A stretch of 64,000 bases of DNA from Bacillota bacterium (lineage in GTDB: Bacteria; Bacillota; Clostridia; Lachnospirales; Lachnospiraceae): positions 372,001 through 436,000 of the forward strand of contig JAEXNR010000007.1 of assembly GCA_023439505.1 (NCBI GenBank), in the 5' to 3' direction. The notes beneath the pieces are model-generated. The model did not search any database and was not told the DNA's origin. It saw nothing but the letters and a program-made list of their open reading frames with translations. Shown here piece by piece: positions 7,926 through 15,309 of the stretch (within the stretch, counting starts at the first letter, position 1; every line of letters begins with the position of its first letter). The position numbers were made by a program, and so were the translations under genes.

Positions 7926-9068
7926 CTATCTGTTTTTTAAATTTTTTGTGAATAACACTGCTCCGATCAAAAAAATCAGTACAGAGAACAGAGCCAAAAT
8001 GAATAGATTGGGTAATACATTGGCACCGGCATTCTGCTGTATCCTTCGAAAGGCCTCCATAAACCAGTACTGGGGAAGCACCCTTGCCAGGTTTTGCAGA
8101 CTCTGTGGCGCCAGATCCAGCGGAAAATACGCCCCACCCAGAATACATCCGAAGGTGGAAAACCCTATCATGATAGAAACCACCGCATTTCTTGATTTGA
8201 CGGCCAGTGCAATTACAATGGAAAAGCATACCATAACCAGGGTAAAAAGGCTCATAAAAAGTATTACCATATGGATCGGAACGCCAATTTTAATTTCTCT
8301 CAGATAGAGAAAGCTGCAAAAGAGTCCAATCTCAATCAGACAGGTGATGATCCCAAAGATTCCTGATCCGATGATATATTGTACCGGCTTAACCGGTGTA
8401 ATCTGTATCCTGCCAAGGACACCTGATAATCGGTCATCCAGTATCATAAATGCCAGAATAATATTCATTGCAATGATAATCATCATAAAAAATCCTGCTG
8501 CCTGGATAAATCCTCCTTGTCCTGAAACTTCCCTTCGGTCTATTTCCACCGCAGCGGACCGGGTAATCGTAATCTTATTCTCATCCTGCTTAATCAGTTG
8601 ATCAAAGACCTCCGGTTTTCCCTCCGCCCCCTGGGCCAAAATCCATATGCCCTGCATATAACTGTTTAAGTAAGCCTCCAAAAAAGCTGCATTTTCAAAG
8701 TCATCCAGGGTAGTGATTGTGATATTTTTCCTCTCCCCCGCCGCAAAGGCCTGATAAAACCCCTGTGGTATCTCTATTATAGCGGAAATATGTTTTTCAA
8801 TCAACTCAGTTGACAATTTTTCGTAATCGGTAATGTCAGAAATATCATACTTTAATTCCACTGTAAGATACTGTTGAAACTCCCCAGACAAACTGCTTTT
8901 ATCGTAATCAATCACACCAATATCAATGCTGGACAGCTTATAATCCGAGGACAGATTTCCCAGAGCATTTTGTAACACGCATAGCATGATTGCACTAAAA
9001 ACCGCAATTACAATCGCAATATAATTACGTCTCATATTTGTTTTCATTAAAAGCCATATATTTTTCAT
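7926..9068 (-). CDS. ABC-2 type transporter permease (LnrN-like)
   Basis: A 380-residue ABC-2 permease. One membrane helix near residues 11-31 is followed by a large extracytoplasmic part up to about residue 185, then five helices to the end, the usual ABC-2 layout. I chose the ATG at 9068 over 9080 because GAGG lies six bases before it. With the preceding permease and ATPase it should form an exporter at the cytoplasmic membrane. The position directly before a kinase-regulator pair suggests that export and sensing are linked, as in antibiotic-response modules. Confidence 0.85.
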   Translation of the reverse strand: MKNIWLLMKTNMRRNYIAIVIAVFSAIMLCVLQNALGNLSSDYKLSSIDIGVIDYDKSSLSGEFQQYLTVELKYDISDITDYEKLSTELIEKHISAIIEIPQGFYQAFAAGERKNITITTLDDFENAAFLEAYLNSYMQGIWILAQGAEGKPEVFDQLIKQDENKITITRSAAVEIDRREVSGQGGFIQAAGFFMMIIIAMNIILAFMILDDRLSGVLGRIQITPVKPVQYIIGSGIFGIITCLIEIGLFCSFLYLREIKIGVPIHMVILFMSLFTLVMVCFSIVIALAVKSRNAVVSIMIGFSTFGCILGGAYFPLDLAPQSLQNLARVLPQYWFMEAFRRIQQNAGANVLPNLFILALFSVLIFLIGAVLFTKNLKNR

Positions 9069-9132
9069 CCTTATCCTCATTTCTGCACCGCATGTAACAC
9101 CAACTCCTTATTACCACAGCGCTGACTAGAAC

Positions 9133-10236
9133 CTATTCTTCTTCCTTCTTGCTAAAGATGGCCGCACCCAGGATCAGAGCAATTATTAGAATAACCACAC
9201 TGATGATTACAACCGCATTCGCCTTATCAAACCGCCTGAATAATGTCAGATCAAAGGCCGCCTGCTGTAATTGATAGGAAGGCAAAAGGCTCGTAACACC
9301 TTTGACATTGATTTCCTTGGAGAATGTGCCGCCAAAGAACATCATGACCCATAAAACCGGCATGATAATCACGGTGGGGTTTCCTTTCATGATCAGTCCC
9401 AAAACAGCACCGATGGATATGGACGCCAGAGTAACAAGGAAAAACATAAAAAACAGATATAGATTATGTGTAAAATCAACGGCATAGTGAGCATGGAATA
9501 CAAATACACTGATCACCATAATGATCATGATCTGCATTGCAACCTGCGGCATCATTCCAAGGATCTTCTGTAAGAATAGGAAGGCTCTGTTTTGCGGTGC
9601 AATAATTAACCGGTTGATCGTTTTGTTCTGACGCTCCCCTACAAAGGCTGCAGATCCGGCTAACATACTCATAAAAGATATCATAGCCATCATGGACACG
9701 GCATAGTAATCAATCATAGACCTGTTAACACCAAGATCCTTTTGTTCCACATATGCTTCCTGCTCCGTCTTTAGCCCTGGAAGCACCTGGGGAGCTGTCT
9801 GCAGTACGCTGTTTATCGCCTGACCGGTTCTGGCAAACCCATTCATAACAGCTGCAACTGTCCGGTTTTTTATATTGTCCTTACCCTCATAGATATTAAT
9901 CTGCAGTGGATCCCCTTCAAAGACAACCACAGCCGCAATCTCGTTCTTTCCTGCAAGCTGCTTTGCGGCCTCCAGATCATCAGTAGATGTAAAGTGGATG
10001 CTTTTATTACCACGAAAGGAATCAATAAATCCATGAATCACTTCATTTTGCATCGCATTCACAGTCTGCAGCTGATAATGGATGTTAATAACGCCAATGG
10101 GTTCTTCCGACCGGTCAATATGCAGCAGCAGATTACCGAGAAGGAAAATCAATCCGACAGGAAATGCCAGAAAGAAAAACATATTTGTCTTCTCTCTGAT
10201 AAATTCTTTAAATTCTTTAACAACAATCTGAAACAT
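9133..10236 (-). CDS. ABC-2 type transporter permease (LnrM-like)
   Basis: A 367-residue ABC-2 permease with the same layout as its neighbour: helix near 19-37, a large outside loop, then several helices from about residue 180 (MISFMSMLAGSAAFVGERQN is the start of the core). A strong AGGAGGAG site precedes the ATG. It sits between the ATPase gene (10-bp gap) and the second permease gene (64-bp gap). The two permeases are only distantly alike, so the transporter is probably a heterodimer with a homodimer of the ATPase. Confidence 0.86.
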   Translation of the reverse strand: MFQIVVKEFKEFIREKTNMFFFLAFPVGLIFLLGNLLLHIDRSEEPIGVINIHYQLQTVNAMQNEVIHGFIDSFRGNKSIHFTSTDDLEAAKQLAGKNEIAAVVVFEGDPLQINIYEGKDNIKNRTVAAVMNGFARTGQAINSVLQTAPQVLPGLKTEQEAYVEQKDLGVNRSMIDYYAVSMMAMISFMSMLAGSAAFVGERQNKTINRLIIAPQNRAFLFLQKILGMMPQVAMQIMIIMVISVFVFHAHYAVDFTHNLYLFFMFFLVTLASISIGAVLGLIMKGNPTVIIMPVLWVMMFFGGTFSKEINVKGVTSLLPSYQLQQAAFDLTLFRRFDKANAVVIISVVILIIALILGAAIFSKKEEE

Positions 10237-10246
10237 GCTTCTCCTC

Positions 10247-11194
10247 CTATCTTAAGTCATGACCGGTCAGCGTTAAGAATAACGTATCCAGATTTGGAAC
10301 ATCGGACCTGATATTTATAATCGGAAGTCCCATGCGGATAAAAGGTTCCACAATTTTTGTGATGCTGTCATGTTCAATGCCAATATCGAAACGAAAGGTT
10401 TGATCTTCCACAGTAATTATTTTAACCCCCGGGAGAAGCTTTTGCTTCTTCTTAAACTCCTCCAGATCAAAGTCAACGGGAAGTTTCGTCTCAATCAATA
10501 CAGAGTGTACATCGGTTACCAAAGACACCAATTCTGCTTTGGTGCCGCAGGCAACCATCTGTCCCCGGTCTATAATTGCAATTCGGTCACAGATTTCCTC
10601 AACCTCCTGCATGTAGTGAGAGGTATAAATTACCGTAGCACCCCGTTCTCTCAATACCTTAATGGAATGAAGAATATGATCCCTGGACTGGGCATCCACA
10701 CCGACGGTGGGTTCATCCATAACAATTAATTTTGGTGCATGTGCAATCCCGCAGGCAATATTTAATCTTCTCCTCATACCGCCCGACATCTGCCTTGGTT
10801 TCATCTGCATCCGATCTGACAAGCCTACGAAAGCCAGAGCCTCCTGTGCCGATTCCTTTAACTTTCTTCCTCTCAGTCCATATAGCGAAGCAAAGAACTT
10901 AACATTCTCCAGGGCTGTCAAATGATCATATAAGGCGATATCCTGAGGTACCATACCGATCATCTGCTTTATTTCCATTCTGTCATTTCGAATACTTCGA
11001 CCATTGATGATGATCTCCCCCTGGTCATAATCCGATAAGGTTGTTAGTACACTTAAGGTCGTTGACTTTCCGGCACCGTTTGGCCCCAGAAATCCATATA
11101 TCTCCCCTTCTTCCACCGTAAAGCTCAGATGATCCACGGCACAAAGATCACCATATTTTTTAACGAGATTTTTCACTGTCACAAAGCTCTCCAT
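10247..11194 (-). CDS. ABC transporter ATP-binding protein (LnrL-like)
   Basis: A 315-residue ABC ATPase of the drug-export (DrrA/CcmA-like) type. It has Walker A GPNGAGKST near residue 37, the signature MSGGMRRRLNIACGIA, Walker B LIVMDEPTVGVD and the H-loop TSHYMQ. A C-terminal extension of about 90 residues follows the ATPase domain, as in DrrA-type exporters. GGAGG lies eight bases before the start. It is the first gene of the five-gene unit; a TATGAT -10 element at 11278-11283 and a palindrome farther upstream suggest activator-dependent transcription. Confidence 0.92.
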   Translation of the reverse strand: MESFVTVKNLVKKYGDLCAVDHLSFTVEEGEIYGFLGPNGAGKSTTLSVLTTLSDYDQGEIIINGRSIRNDRMEIKQMIGMVPQDIALYDHLTALENVKFFASLYGLRGRKLKESAQEALAFVGLSDRMQMKPRQMSGGMRRRLNIACGIAHAPKLIVMDEPTVGVDAQSRDHILHSIKVLRERGATVIYTSHYMQEVEEICDRIAIIDRGQMVACGTKAELVSLVTDVHSVLIETKLPVDFDLEEFKKKQKLLPGVKIITVEDQTFRFDIGIEHDSITKIVEPFIRMGLPIINIRSDVPNLDTLFLTLTGHDLR

Positions 11195-11277
11195 TATCTA
11201 ATCCTCCAATTCCTTCTATCTCATGGATTCTTTCCTGCATTTTATCCATTTTATTCTCTTGCCTTTTGTCTGAATTC

Positions 11278-11283
11278 ATCATA
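11278..11283 (-). promoter_or_regulatory. Possible -10 element of the ABC/two-component operon
   Basis: TATGAT on the minus strand, 84 bases before the ATPase start codon. No good -35 hexamer is found 16-18 bases upstream, as expected for a promoter that needs an activator. The palindrome at 11328-11345 is centred about 65 bases upstream of the inferred transcription start. Confidence 0.35.
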
Positions 11284-11327
11284 CCCTATTCTAATCAAAT
11301 CCGGAAGTGACGCCTGTGATAAAGCGG

Positions 11328-11345
11328 GTATGACATTTGTCATAC
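11328..11345. promoter_or_regulatory. Perfect 18-bp palindrome, candidate response-regulator operator
   Basis: GTATGACATTTGTCATAC is a perfect inverted repeat with arms GTATGACA and TGTCATAC. It lies between the divergent ABC operon and tyrS. Its size and symmetry fit a dimer of a NarL-family regulator, and such a regulator is encoded in the same operon. The assignment to that regulator is inferred from position. Confidence 0.55.
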
Positions 11346-11492
11346 ATTATTAAGACAAATTGTATCCGAAATCATTACTTGTGCATCTTTTTCTGGCCCT
11401 CACTTCGGAATCATTTGTCGAAATCCTGTTTATGATTTTTCATAAGGAGCAAGCAATAACAAGGTAGATTGGGGCAAAATATTTCCTATGGA

Positions 11493-11519
11493 GAAAACAT
11501 TGAAATATCCAATGTTTTC
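11493..11519. promoter_or_regulatory. Inverted repeat over the tyrS -35 region
   Basis: GAAAACATTG (11493-11502) and CAATGTTTTC (11510-11519) are perfect 10-base arms separated by seven bases. They cover the -35 hexamer and most of the spacer of the tyrS promoter. It could be a repressor operator; the palindrome is largely upstream of the expected start point, so it would not form in the transcript. Confidence 0.5.
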
Positions 11520-11528
11520 ATATATAAT
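11500..11528 (+). promoter_or_regulatory. tyrS promoter
   Basis: TTGAAA at 11500-11505, a 17-base spacer and TATAAT at 11523-11528 form a near-consensus housekeeping promoter. The expected start is near 11535, giving a leader of about 60 bases that holds a small stem CGAGCA (11541-11546) / TGCTCG (11569-11574). I see no T-box core sequence here. Confidence 0.8.
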
Positions 11529-11595
11529 GTCTTTAGTTAACGAGCAAGGATTGATTTATAATAAGACATGCTCGAAAATTTTAAGGAGGAATACC

Positions 11596-12828
11596 ATGTC
11601 TACGAATGTATATGACATATTAATGGAACGTGGATTTATCGAACAGTGTACCCACGAAAATGAAGTTCGGGAAATATTAGGAAAGGAATCCGTTACCTTT
11701 TATATAGGCTTTGATGCGACAGCAGACAGTTTGACAGCAGGACATTTTCTTACCGTCATGGCAATGATGCATATGCAAAGAGCCGGACACAGACCTATTG
11801 CCCTTCTTGGCGGCGGAACCACCATGATCGGTGATCCTACCGGAAAATCTGACATGAGGACGCTGATGACCAAAGAAACCATTCAACATAATGCGGATTG
11901 TTTTCACCGGCAGTTATCAAAGTTCATTGATTTTGATCATGACAAGGCAATCATTGCCAATAATGCGGATTGGCTGTTAGATCTGAATTATGTGGAATTT
12001 TTAAGGGAGATTGGAATTCATTTTTCCGTAAATAAGATGCTTACCGCAGACTGTTATAAGCAGCGTATGGAAAAGGGGCTTACCTTCTTTGAATTTAATT
12101 ACATGCTGATGCAGTCCTATGACTTTTGGAAGCTGAACAAATTATACGATTGTAACCTGCAGCTAGGCGGTAACGACCAATGGTCTAATATCCTTGGTGG
12201 TGTTAACCTGATCCGAGTGAAGGAACAGAAGCCTGCCTTCGGACTGACCTTTAAATTATTAACTACCAGCGAAGGCGTTAAGATGGGAAAGACCATGAAG
12301 GGTGCTGTATGGTTGGATCCCGCCAAGACAAGCCCTTATGAATTCTATCAGTATTGGAGAAATATTGAGGATGTAAAGGTGGAAGAATGCCTCGGTCTGC
12401 TTACCTTCCTTCCAATGGAGGAAGTCAGACGCTTAGGTGCCTTAAAGGATGCCCAGATCAATCAGGCAAAAGAAGTACTTGCATTTGAAATCACAAAGAT
12501 CGTTCATGGAGAAGAAGAGGCTGTGAAAGCGCAGGAGGCGGCCAAAGCATTATTCGGCGGCGGTAAAAAATCCGAGGATATTCCTACCACATCTTATCCT
12601 GTTGCCAAATTTGAAGAGGGTATTGACCTGATTACCTTAATGTGTGATGCCAAGCTGGCGTCTTCCCGCTCCGATGCGAGACGTACCATTTCACAAGGCG
12701 GCGTTACGGTAAATGATGTAAAGATAGACGATTTTGATAAGGTTCTTACAAGCAATGATTTTGATGCGGATGGTGCCCTACTGGTAAGAAAAGGCAAAAA
12801 AGCATATCACCGTTTTATATCAGAATAA
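11596..12828 (+). CDS. tyrS: Tyrosyl-tRNA synthetase
   Basis: A 410-residue class I aminoacyl-tRNA synthetase that charges tRNA(Tyr). It has the YIGFDATADSLTAGHFL region (HIGH-like motif in the variant TAGH), QLGGNDQW and the KMSKS-like KMGKT. An S4-type RNA-binding domain forms the C-terminus (SSRSDARRTISQGGVTVN). The variant motifs fit the TyrRS type common in Clostridia. The start at 11596 has AAGGAGG six bases upstream; the longer frame from 11488 reads through the promoter and is rejected. It is transcribed from its own promoter, divergent from the ABC/two-component operon. Confidence 0.96.
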   Translation: MSTNVYDILMERGFIEQCTHENEVREILGKESVTFYIGFDATADSLTAGHFLTVMAMMHMQRAGHRPIALLGGGTTMIGDPTGKSDMRTLMTKETIQHNADCFHRQLSKFIDFDHDKAIIANNADWLLDLNYVEFLREIGIHFSVNKMLTADCYKQRMEKGLTFFEFNYMLMQSYDFWKLNKLYDCNLQLGGNDQWSNILGGVNLIRVKEQKPAFGLTFKLLTTSEGVKMGKTMKGAVWLDPAKTSPYEFYQYWRNIEDVKVEECLGLLTFLPMEEVRRLGALKDAQINQAKEVLAFEITKIVHGEEEAVKAQEAAKALFGGGKKSEDIPTTSYPVAKFEEGIDLITLMCDAKLASSRSDARRTISQGGVTVNDVKIDDFDKVLTSNDFDADGALLVRKGKKAYHRFISE

Positions 12829-12859
12829 AAAATCTTAATATTGAATGGAGTTGATCGTT

Positions 12860-13882
12860 ATGCCTTGGTGTCCGAATTGTAAAGAGGAATACAGGGAAGG
12901 ATTTACTGTTTGTGTTGATTGCGGTGCTGAGCTTGTAGAGGAATTACCCACGGAAGAAGAAAAACCCATACCTTTCTTTCAAACGGAATATAAGCATGTG
13001 GCCGACAAATTAGTACGTTATTTTGACTACTCGGGTTTGGCATCAGAAATCAAATATGACAAAATCAATGAGGTCTATGAGGTCCTCATTGCAGCCGACA
13101 AAGAAAAACAGGCGAAGAAGCTTTATCAGGCCTTTTACTTTGTCGAAAGAGAAAATCTGGAGAAAGAAGAACCTTATTACGATGAAGACCCTCCGACTCT
13201 GTCTGAAGAGATCCTGGATTCTGAGGACTCCCTTGCTGAGGAAGAAACGGAAGGCGAGGTTGATACAACCATCGGCGGAGCATTTGATACGGAAAACAAT
13301 AATAAAACCGATGGAGAGGACGGGAAGGAAGCTGAGGAAGAAACGGATACGGACGACGAAATTCCTGTAGGCTTTGAAGCTGAAACACTCAATGTTGCAT
13401 ATCCTGAGAACACCGACCACCAGCATCAGGGTGCTTACACCATGAAGTCGGACAAATATAAGGATCTTACTTCTACCGTATATCTTTTTCTGTTCTTTGG
13501 TATCGGCGGTTTAATTGTTGTGATGCTCAATATTGCCGGCGTATTTACCTTTATTCAGGATCTTTTGCAAAGGATTGTATTCACTTTACTGTTTTTGTTC
13601 TTTCTATATGTAGGCATCAGCACCAATCGGAATGCCAAAAAGATAAAATCGGAAATTGCGGCTGAGAATAAATTAACTGCTGAAATCAATGACTGGTTAA
13701 AAGAGAATATCACAGATAAATTCTTCGCGGCCCTCCATAATGATGTAATCTCCGATGAATTAAATTATATGAAAGCTACGGATACCATTAGAGATATGCT
13801 GCTGAAGGAATTCGGTAATCAAAACACTTCTTATCTGGACCGTCTGATTGAGGAATACTACAGCAACAATTTTGATCTGTGA
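12860..13882 (+). CDS. Zinc-ribbon membrane protein with acidic linker
   Basis: A 340-residue protein. The N-terminus MPWCPNCKEEYREGFTVCVD has two CxxC pairs typical of a zinc ribbon. Residues about 35-95 (HVADKLVRYFDYSGLASEI onward) resemble the small DUF2007-like domain often fused to such ribbons. A strongly acidic, low-complexity linker covers about 100-190. Two membrane helices follow at about 205-255, then a cytoplasmic C-terminal helix region. GGAG stands nine bases before the ATG at 12860, which I prefer to an earlier ATG at 12845. It follows tyrS by 31 bases and probably shares its transcript. The function is unknown. Confidence 0.8.
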   Translation: MPWCPNCKEEYREGFTVCVDCGAELVEELPTEEEKPIPFFQTEYKHVADKLVRYFDYSGLASEIKYDKINEVYEVLIAADKEKQAKKLYQAFYFVERENLEKEEPYYDEDPPTLSEEILDSEDSLAEEETEGEVDTTIGGAFDTENNNKTDGEDGKEAEEETDTDDEIPVGFEAETLNVAYPENTDHQHQGAYTMKSDKYKDLTSTVYLFLFFGIGGLIVVMLNIAGVFTFIQDLLQRIVFTLLFLFFLYVGISTNRNAKKIKSEIAAENKLTAEINDWLKENITDKFFAALHNDVISDELNYMKATDTIRDMLLKEFGNQNTSYLDRLIEEYYSNNFDL

Positions 13883-13912
13883 TTTTATAGCAGACCTCAT
13901 CTCCTAATACAC

Positions 13913-13954
13913 AAAAAGCGCTATGAATGACCACTTCTTTCATAGTGCTTTTTT
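13913..13954 (+). terminator. Intrinsic terminator after tyrS and zinc-ribbon genes
   Basis: AAAAAGCGCTATGAA and TTTCATAGTGCTTTTTT form a stem of about 12 pairs with a loop of about nine bases and end in a T6 run. It closes the tyrS transcript and would also work on the other strand. Confidence 0.85.
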
Positions 13955-14057
13955 GATCTTTATGACAGTGCCGGAAAACCCGTGAGAATTTGTATCGAAA
14001 ATATGGGATGTGCAATTACTATTTTTGATATGCTTAGTTTCGAAAGGAGGAATGAAA

Positions 14058-14891
14058 ATGGAATGGGTTGAGAGAATGAATCGGGTAATTGATTATCTGG
14101 AGGCAAATCTTTGTGATACCATTGATCCGGAGGCCATCAGCAGAATCATGGCATGTCCGTATTCTGTATTTAACAGATCCTTTGCACCGATTACCGGAAT
14201 TCAATTGTCCGAGTATCTGCGACGCAGACGGCTTAGCAGTGCAGTGATTGACCTGCAGAACACACCACTTCGGATTATTGATATCGCAGTAAAGTACGGT
14301 TATGATTCAGCAGATGCATTTACAGCAGCATTCAAACGAATGCATGGAATCACTCCGCAGGAGGCACGAAAGCCGGATGCAAATGTTAAGTTCTTTGCCC
14401 GCCTCACTTTCAAATTAATGATTACGGGGGTAGAAGAAATGAATTATTATGTAATGGAAAAGAAATCTTTTCAGGTCCTGGGTATTCGCAGGACCACACC
14501 TTATGGCGGCGGCACCTGGGGAATCGTCAAATCTGACGGGAGTGCAGATAAACTGGCTGCAATCGGCGGTCATATGTGTGATCTGGGATTGTGTTTTGGT
14601 TTCGACAATGAGGGGAATAATGACTATATGTGCGGCATCGAATACAATGACGCAGAAATTCCCGGATATGATTCTTACCGGTATCCGGATGTAACCTGGC
14701 TGGTGTTCCCGGCAAAGGGCAAACTCTCAGACCAGGTGCTGGCACAAACCTGGAAGCGTATTTACGGCGAATTTATGCCGCAAAGCGAATATAAGCAGCA
14801 GGATTTACCTACCATAGAAAAGTATCTGATCTGGGATGAGGCATCAGATGATTGTCATGTGGAAATCTTAATTCCTGTTAAAAAACAGTAA
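14058..14891 (+). CDS. AraC-family regulator with GyrI-like effector domain
   Basis: A 277-residue transcription factor. The N-terminal AraC-type DNA-binding domain has two helix-turn-helix units (DPEAISRIMACPYSVFNRSF and IIDIAVKYGYDSADAFTAAF). It is joined to a C-terminal GyrI-like/effector-binding domain starting near MNYYVMEKKSFQVLGIR. This is the Rob/SoxS-like plus GyrI layout found in multidrug- or signal-responsive regulators. The start at 14058 has GGAGG seven bases upstream; an ATG two codons earlier overlaps the ribosome binding site. It stands alone, followed by a long inverted repeat. Its targets are not visible. Confidence 0.88.
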   Translation: MEWVERMNRVIDYLEANLCDTIDPEAISRIMACPYSVFNRSFAPITGIQLSEYLRRRRLSSAVIDLQNTPLRIIDIAVKYGYDSADAFTAAFKRMHGITPQEARKPDANVKFFARLTFKLMITGVEEMNYYVMEKKSFQVLGIRRTTPYGGGTWGIVKSDGSADKLAAIGGHMCDLGLCFGFDNEGNNDYMCGIEYNDAEIPGYDSYRYPDVTWLVFPAKGKLSDQVLAQTWKRIYGEFMPQSEYKQQDLPTIEKYLIWDEASDDCHVEILIPVKKQ

Positions 14892-14910
14892 TTTCCAGGA
14901 ACATCATTAC

Positions 14911-14976
14911 GAATAAGGGCGGTTACCTATGACTGGTGCGTACTCCGGCGCAGTCACTGTGTATCCGCCCTTATTC
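14911..14976 (+). terminator. Long inverted repeat after AraC-type gene
   Basis: GAATAAGGGCGG (14911-14922) is perfectly complementary to CCGCCCTTATTC (14965-14976), and a nested stem TGACTG/CAGTCA lies inside. The position right after the stop codon suggests a terminator, but the following bases CAATTTCAT are a poor U-tract, so it may be a protective 3' structure instead. Confidence 0.5.
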
Positions 14977-14998
14977 CAATTTCATATGTAAACTTCAC

Positions 14999-15208
14999 TT
15001 CATTATTTACACTTCATTATTTACACGTCATCACTTACACTTCATCATTTACACTTCATCATTTACACGTCATTATTTACACTTCATCATTTACACATCA
15101 TCATTTATACGTCATCATTTACACTTCATCATCTACACGTCATCATTTGCACGTCATCATTTATACGTCATCATTTACACTTCTTCATTTAAAATTCATC
15201 ATATGAAC
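14999..15208. repeat. 14-bp minisatellite, about 15 units
   Basis: A head-to-tail array with the unit (G/T)TCATCATTTACAC runs from 14999 to 15208. Thirteen units are well conserved and the last two decay. The first two bases alternate between TT and GT, and position five between T and C. No spacers exist between units, so this is not a CRISPR array. It ends about 18 bases before the left arm of the birA operator. Fourteen is not a multiple of three, and the ORF through it encodes only a repeat artefact. Confidence 0.92.
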
Positions 15209-15226
15209 TTTATTATTTAGATTTAA

Positions 15227-15258
15227 TTGTCAACACTTATGCCTTTGACAGTTGACAA
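15227..15258. promoter_or_regulatory. BirA-box-like operator
   Basis: TTGTCAAC (15227-15234), a 16-base spacer and GTTGACAA (15251-15258) match the known Firmicute BirA operator plan (TTGTnAAC, 14-16 bases, GTTnACAA). The right arm contains the -35 hexamer of the birA promoter, so bound BirA should block its own transcription. It fits the adjacent birA and bioY genes. Confidence 0.8.
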
Positions 15259-15279
15259 TGTTTCAATATGTGTTATACT
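15252..15279 (+). promoter_or_regulatory. birA-bioY promoter
   Basis: TTGACA at 15252-15257, a 16-base spacer and TATACT at 15274-15279. The start codon of birA is 31 bases after the -10 hexamer. Confidence 0.8.
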
Positions 15280-15309
15280 AAATCATCATATATGATAGGA
15301 TCGATCACG

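Noticed and set aside
11488..11595. N-terminal extension of TyrS
   Set aside because: The added codons overlap the promoter and the ribosome binding site; the protein family starts at 11596.
13043..13426. Minus-strand frames opposite the acidic linker of the zinc-ribbon protein
   Set aside because: They arise from the GAA/GAG-rich coding sequence and give Phe/Leu/Ser-rich shadows without start signals.
14999..15208. CRISPR array
   Set aside because: Units are 14 bases and directly adjacent, there are no unique spacers and no cas genes.
14936..15220. 94-residue plus-strand frame
   Set aside because: It is a translation of the 14-bp repeat; the product is a repeat artefact and no ribosome binding site is seen.
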